A DNA stretch of 64,000 bases. Origin: JAMWDF01 sp964645405 (GTDB lineage: Bacteria; Ratteibacteria; UBA8468; B48-G9; DSTR01). Of this stretch, positions 61,867-64,000 are shown in pieces. The notes beneath the pieces were generated by a model. That model did no database searches and was not told the origin of the DNA. It was given only the letters and a program-made list of their open reading frames with translations. A program made the position numbers and the translations under genes. The number at the start of each line of letters is the position of its first letter. The stretch's first letter is position 1. The stretch covers positions 1 to 64,000 of the forward strand of contig CAZYCA010000035.1 in the NCBI GenBank assembly GCA_964645405.1, given 5' to 3'.

Positions 61867-61920
61867 GCGGGGATTGGCGGGGATTTAAGGTTTGACACAA
61901 CAGATTGAACCGGATAACAT
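61867..61920 (+). promoter_or_regulatory. Promoter of the KdgK-like kinase with a 10-base-period direct repeat in front
   Basis: TTGACA (61892-61897), 17 bases, TAACAT (61915-61920); RNA start near 61927, and AAAGGGGG before the ATG at 61966. Just upstream, GCGGGGATT occurs twice (61867-61875 and 61877-61885), one helical turn apart and ending six bases before the -35, where an activator or repressor could bind on one face of the DNA. Confidence 0.55.
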
Positions 61921-61965
61921 CTTAAAGCAGCAGGAAAGTGAAAAAGTAGAAAGAAAGGGGGAAAA

Positions 61966-63039
61966 ATGGAACTGAGAAAAGATTGTACTTACGCGCTTCT
62001 GGTGCCAACCAGTATGGGTATCAGGTTAACACCTGTGGATAACCAGCCGGTTCATACCGCCACTACCTTTACAATGCAGGCTACCAGTGCAGAATCCAAT
62101 GTTGCCAGTGTTGTTTCCTATCTGGGATTACGGGTAAAGGTTCTGACAGCTCTGGTGAAAGGAAGCCCTATTGCCAGATTTATAAGAGATAACCTTGCCA
62201 GCAGACACATGGATGTGGAAGCCAGAGAAGTACCGCAGGGCGGTCCCTGGGGTTACCGGCACCAGATTAACATTGCTGATACCGGATACGGAGCAAGAGC
62301 GCCCAGGGTTTGGAATGACCGTACCGGAGAGGTTGGCCGTACACTGAAGGCAGAAGATTTTGATCTGGAAAGAATTTTTCAAAAGGAGGGAGTGCAAATT
62401 GTTCACCTGTCAGGTCTAATCGGCGCGTTATCTCCGGAAACAGGGGATTTCTGTCTGGCGATTGCCAGGACAGCCAAAAAATATGGCACCAGAATTTCTT
62501 TTGATTTAAACTACCGTGCTTCTTTCTGGAAAAACCGGGAAAACCAGCTGCGGAACATCTTTACTGAAATTGCCAGTTTATCCGATATTCTGGTAGGCAA
62601 CGAAGAAGACTTTCAGTTATGTCTGGGCATTAAAGGACCAGAGGTTGGCGGTAAAGGTCTGGCAGACCAGATAGAAGCGTTCAAAGGAATGATTGAAGAA
62701 GCGAAAAAGACTTTCCCCAGCGCCACCGTTTTTGCCACGACACTGAGAGAAGTAGTGCACTGCCAGAAACATCTCTGGGGGGCTATTGTTTCTGCTGGCA
62801 GTCAGTGGTATGTTGTAGAACCAAGGGAAATTTTTGTTCTGGACAGGATTGGTGGCGGTGACGGTTTTGTTGGTGGTCTCCTTTATGCTATTCTGAAAGG
62901 CTGGCCCCAGGAAAAATGGATTCAGTTTGCCTGGGCATGTGGAGCTCTTGTGGTTACGATGCTTACAGACTATGCTCAGCCCCTGGATGAAGAAGAAATC
63001 TGGAGTATCTGGGAAGGTAACGCCAGAGTAAAAAGGTAA
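61966..63039 (+). CDS. PfkB-family sugar kinase, 2-keto-3-deoxygluconate kinase-like
   Basis: 357 residues; somewhat longer than most PfkB kinases because of inserts. Pattern of KdgK-type members: NVASVVSYLGLRVKVLTALVKGSPIARFIRDNL, HLSGLIGALSPETGDF, FDLNYRASFWKN (the DLNxR motif frequent in KdgK), and the catalytic DRIGGGDGFVGGLLYAIL, where GGGD takes the place of GAGD. KdgK makes KDPG from uronic acid breakdown, which would fit the glycan genes around it. Substrate assignment is by likeness only. It ends two bases before the convergent GH42-like stop. Confidence 0.82.
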   Translation: MELRKDCTYALLVPTSMGIRLTPVDNQPVHTATTFTMQATSAESNVASVVSYLGLRVKVLTALVKGSPIARFIRDNLASRHMDVEAREVPQGGPWGYRHQINIADTGYGARAPRVWNDRTGEVGRTLKAEDFDLERIFQKEGVQIVHLSGLIGALSPETGDFCLAIARTAKKYGTRISFDLNYRASFWKNRENQLRNIFTEIASLSDILVGNEEDFQLCLGIKGPEVGGKGLADQIEAFKGMIEEAKKTFPSATVFATTLREVVHCQKHLWGAIVSAGSQWYVVEPREIFVLDRIGGGDGFVGGLLYAILKGWPQEKWIQFAWACGALVVTMLTDYAQPLDEEEIWSIWEGNARVKR

Positions 63040-63041
63040 TC

Positions 63042-64000
63042 TCAATCCTCTGTGGTGATTAAAAGAATCTGTCCCCGGTCAAAGGGTGGTAACTCCACCA
63101 GGTAGCTGTTCCGGTGTTTCCTTACTGGTAACTGCGGGCTTATCTCCGGCAGGCAACATCTGACACAGGTAGGTTTTTTACCATTCCAGTAAAGGGTTGT
63201 CTTCCAGCGAACAGGTGGTTTTTCCACTGTGGTATCCTCTGGTTTCCAGGGAACTGGAAACTGTTGCAGGTGTACCACTGAAGTTTTCTTATCCTTGCTG
63301 AAGATTCCTAAAATTATATTATCAGCATCAGGTATCTCCACCAAAGGCCTGTGCTGTGTTACCTGGAGGAAAAGTCTACGAAAAGATTGAACTATCCGGG
63401 AGAAGGGATGATAGCGAAACAATGTCCCGAAATCTATACCTGCCTGGATAATTTTTCCTTTCCCTGATTTTCTCACCGAGATAACATCCTGCCAGGTAAA
63501 TGCTTGTCTTTTCTGCCCGAGTGCATGCAGTGGCTTCACAGAAAAACCATCCAGGATGATGCTGCGTCTATTTCTAAATTCTTCCCAGGAAGGGAAACTA
63601 TCACCAAAAGGGAAAAGGTCACGGTCACCGATGGGATAACCAGTAGAAGCCTTACCCCAGCGGTCAAAAAGGCTAAACCATGGTCCGGCAAATAAAATCC
63701 CGCCAGCTTTCACATATTCCATCAGAACTTCATACTGGGTACTGGTTAAGGATAAAGCTAACGGTAAAATAATAACCGGATATCTTTTGAGAAATGACAG
63801 TTGAAGATGCTGGTCAAAGAAAACATCAAGGTGGAACTGAGAGTAAGCCAGCAGATGATGCCAGCCGGTGAGGCTATTCCAGTAATAATCCTGCCAGTCA
63901 TCAGTGATAAAAGCCGGGTCCTGTCCAAAAACAAAGGTTTCTGTCTGCTGGGAGACATGCAACGCGATACAGGGAACAGAAGGAAGGTTAAGATAAGGTG
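63042..64000 (-). CDS. C-terminal part of a second GH42-like glycosidase, cut by the right edge
   Basis: The frame is open to the edge of the window (about 319 residues seen), so the start and the TIM barrel lie outside. The visible part begins in the amidotransferase-like domain: FLKRYPVIILPLALSLTSTQ, then YVKAGGILFAGPWFSLFDRWG, closely matching in order the same domain of the 740-residue protein (LSRYQVLILPFPLFLSEE, YVNQGGHLISGPCPGRINQYG). A late stretch GKIIQAGIDFGTLF and the terminal beta domain (LPPFDRGQILLITTED) also fit GH42. It is convergent with the kinase gene, two bases apart. Confidence 0.75.
   Translation of the reverse strand, partial: PYLNLPSVPCIALHVSQQTETFVFGQDPAFITDDWQDYYWNSLTGWHHLLAYSQFHLDVFFDQHLQLSFLKRYPVIILPLALSLTSTQYEVLMEYVKAGGILFAGPWFSLFDRWGKASTGYPIGDRDLFPFGDSFPSWEEFRNRRSIILDGFSVKPLHALGQKRQAFTWQDVISVRKSGKGKIIQAGIDFGTLFRYHPFSRIVQSFRRLFLQVTQHRPLVEIPDADNIILGIFSKDKKTSVVHLQQFPVPWKPEDTTVEKPPVRWKTTLYWNGKKPTCVRCCLPEISPQLPVRKHRNSYLVELPPFDRGQILLITTED

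Noticed and set aside
1..64000. tRNA, rRNA, CRISPR, IS elements and phage or plasmid genes
   Set aside because: Reading both strands I saw no cloverleaf with a TTCGA arm, no regularly spaced repeats, and no transposase, integrase or terminal inverted repeats. A covariance-model scan would be needed to exclude small RNAs.

Overview
The window reads as a chromosomal segment of an anaerobic bacterium, probably from an uncultured lineage rich in carbohydrate-active enzymes (Omnitrophota-, Ratteibacteria-, Planctomycetes- or Verrucomicrobia-like). That placement rests only on gene content: Wood-Ljungdahl methyl-branch genes, two kinds of hydrogenase, formate dehydrogenase, Rex, and very large secreted glycan-active proteins. 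I saw no rRNA, tRNA, CRISPR array, insertion sequence or phage gene. Promoters look sigma70-like.

Layout. 1-7.3 kb: the end of one gene and two intact genes for giant secreted paralogous proteins with a CBM9-like N-terminus. 7.4-18.7 kb: housekeeping genes (glnS, mtnP, a PfkB kinase, proC, an ABC exporter pair, galK) and a MoxR-DUF58-transglutaminase trio. 18.7-35.9 kb (minus strand): one tightly packed 17-gene run that puts together fchA and folD, a cytoplasmic [NiFe]-hydrogenase with its maturation protease, metV and metF, molybdenum/tungsten cofactor genes (moaA, moaC, MOSC, mog, mobA, moeA), fdhD, and a NuoE / NuoF-GltD fusion / formate dehydrogenase complex. 36.0-39.6 kb: Gfo/Idh oxidoreductase, a small penicillin-binding lipoprotein, a small anchored protein and a DegT aminotransferase. 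39.6-48.5 kb (minus strand): rex, a sensor kinase, hydB (again a NuoF-GltD fusion), hydA [FeFe]-hydrogenase, hydC and two stand-alone receiver proteins. 48.7-64 kb: a Ser/Thr kinase-PilZ fusion followed by a glycan-degradation region (1545-residue clan GH-A-like protein, nitrilase, Gfo/Idh, two esterases, two GH42-like proteins, a KdgK-like kinase).

How the parts may work together. Formate, H2, NAD(P)H and ferredoxin could be exchanged by two parallel flavin-based complexes. Each pairs a NuoE subunit with a flavoprotein that carries both a NuoF-type NADH site and a GltD/NfnB-type FAD/NAD(P) module. One is tied to formate dehydrogenase and one to [FeFe]-hydrogenase. The [NiFe]-hydrogenase sits beside MetV-MetF, suggesting that H2 may drive methylene-THF reduction. 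The [FeFe]-hydrogenase operon starts with rex, whose promoter overlaps a Rex-like operator, so NADH/NAD+ should control it. Glycan fermentation genes on both flanks would supply the reductant. Formate-THF ligase, CO dehydrogenase/acetyl-CoA synthase, moaD and moaE are not in the window.
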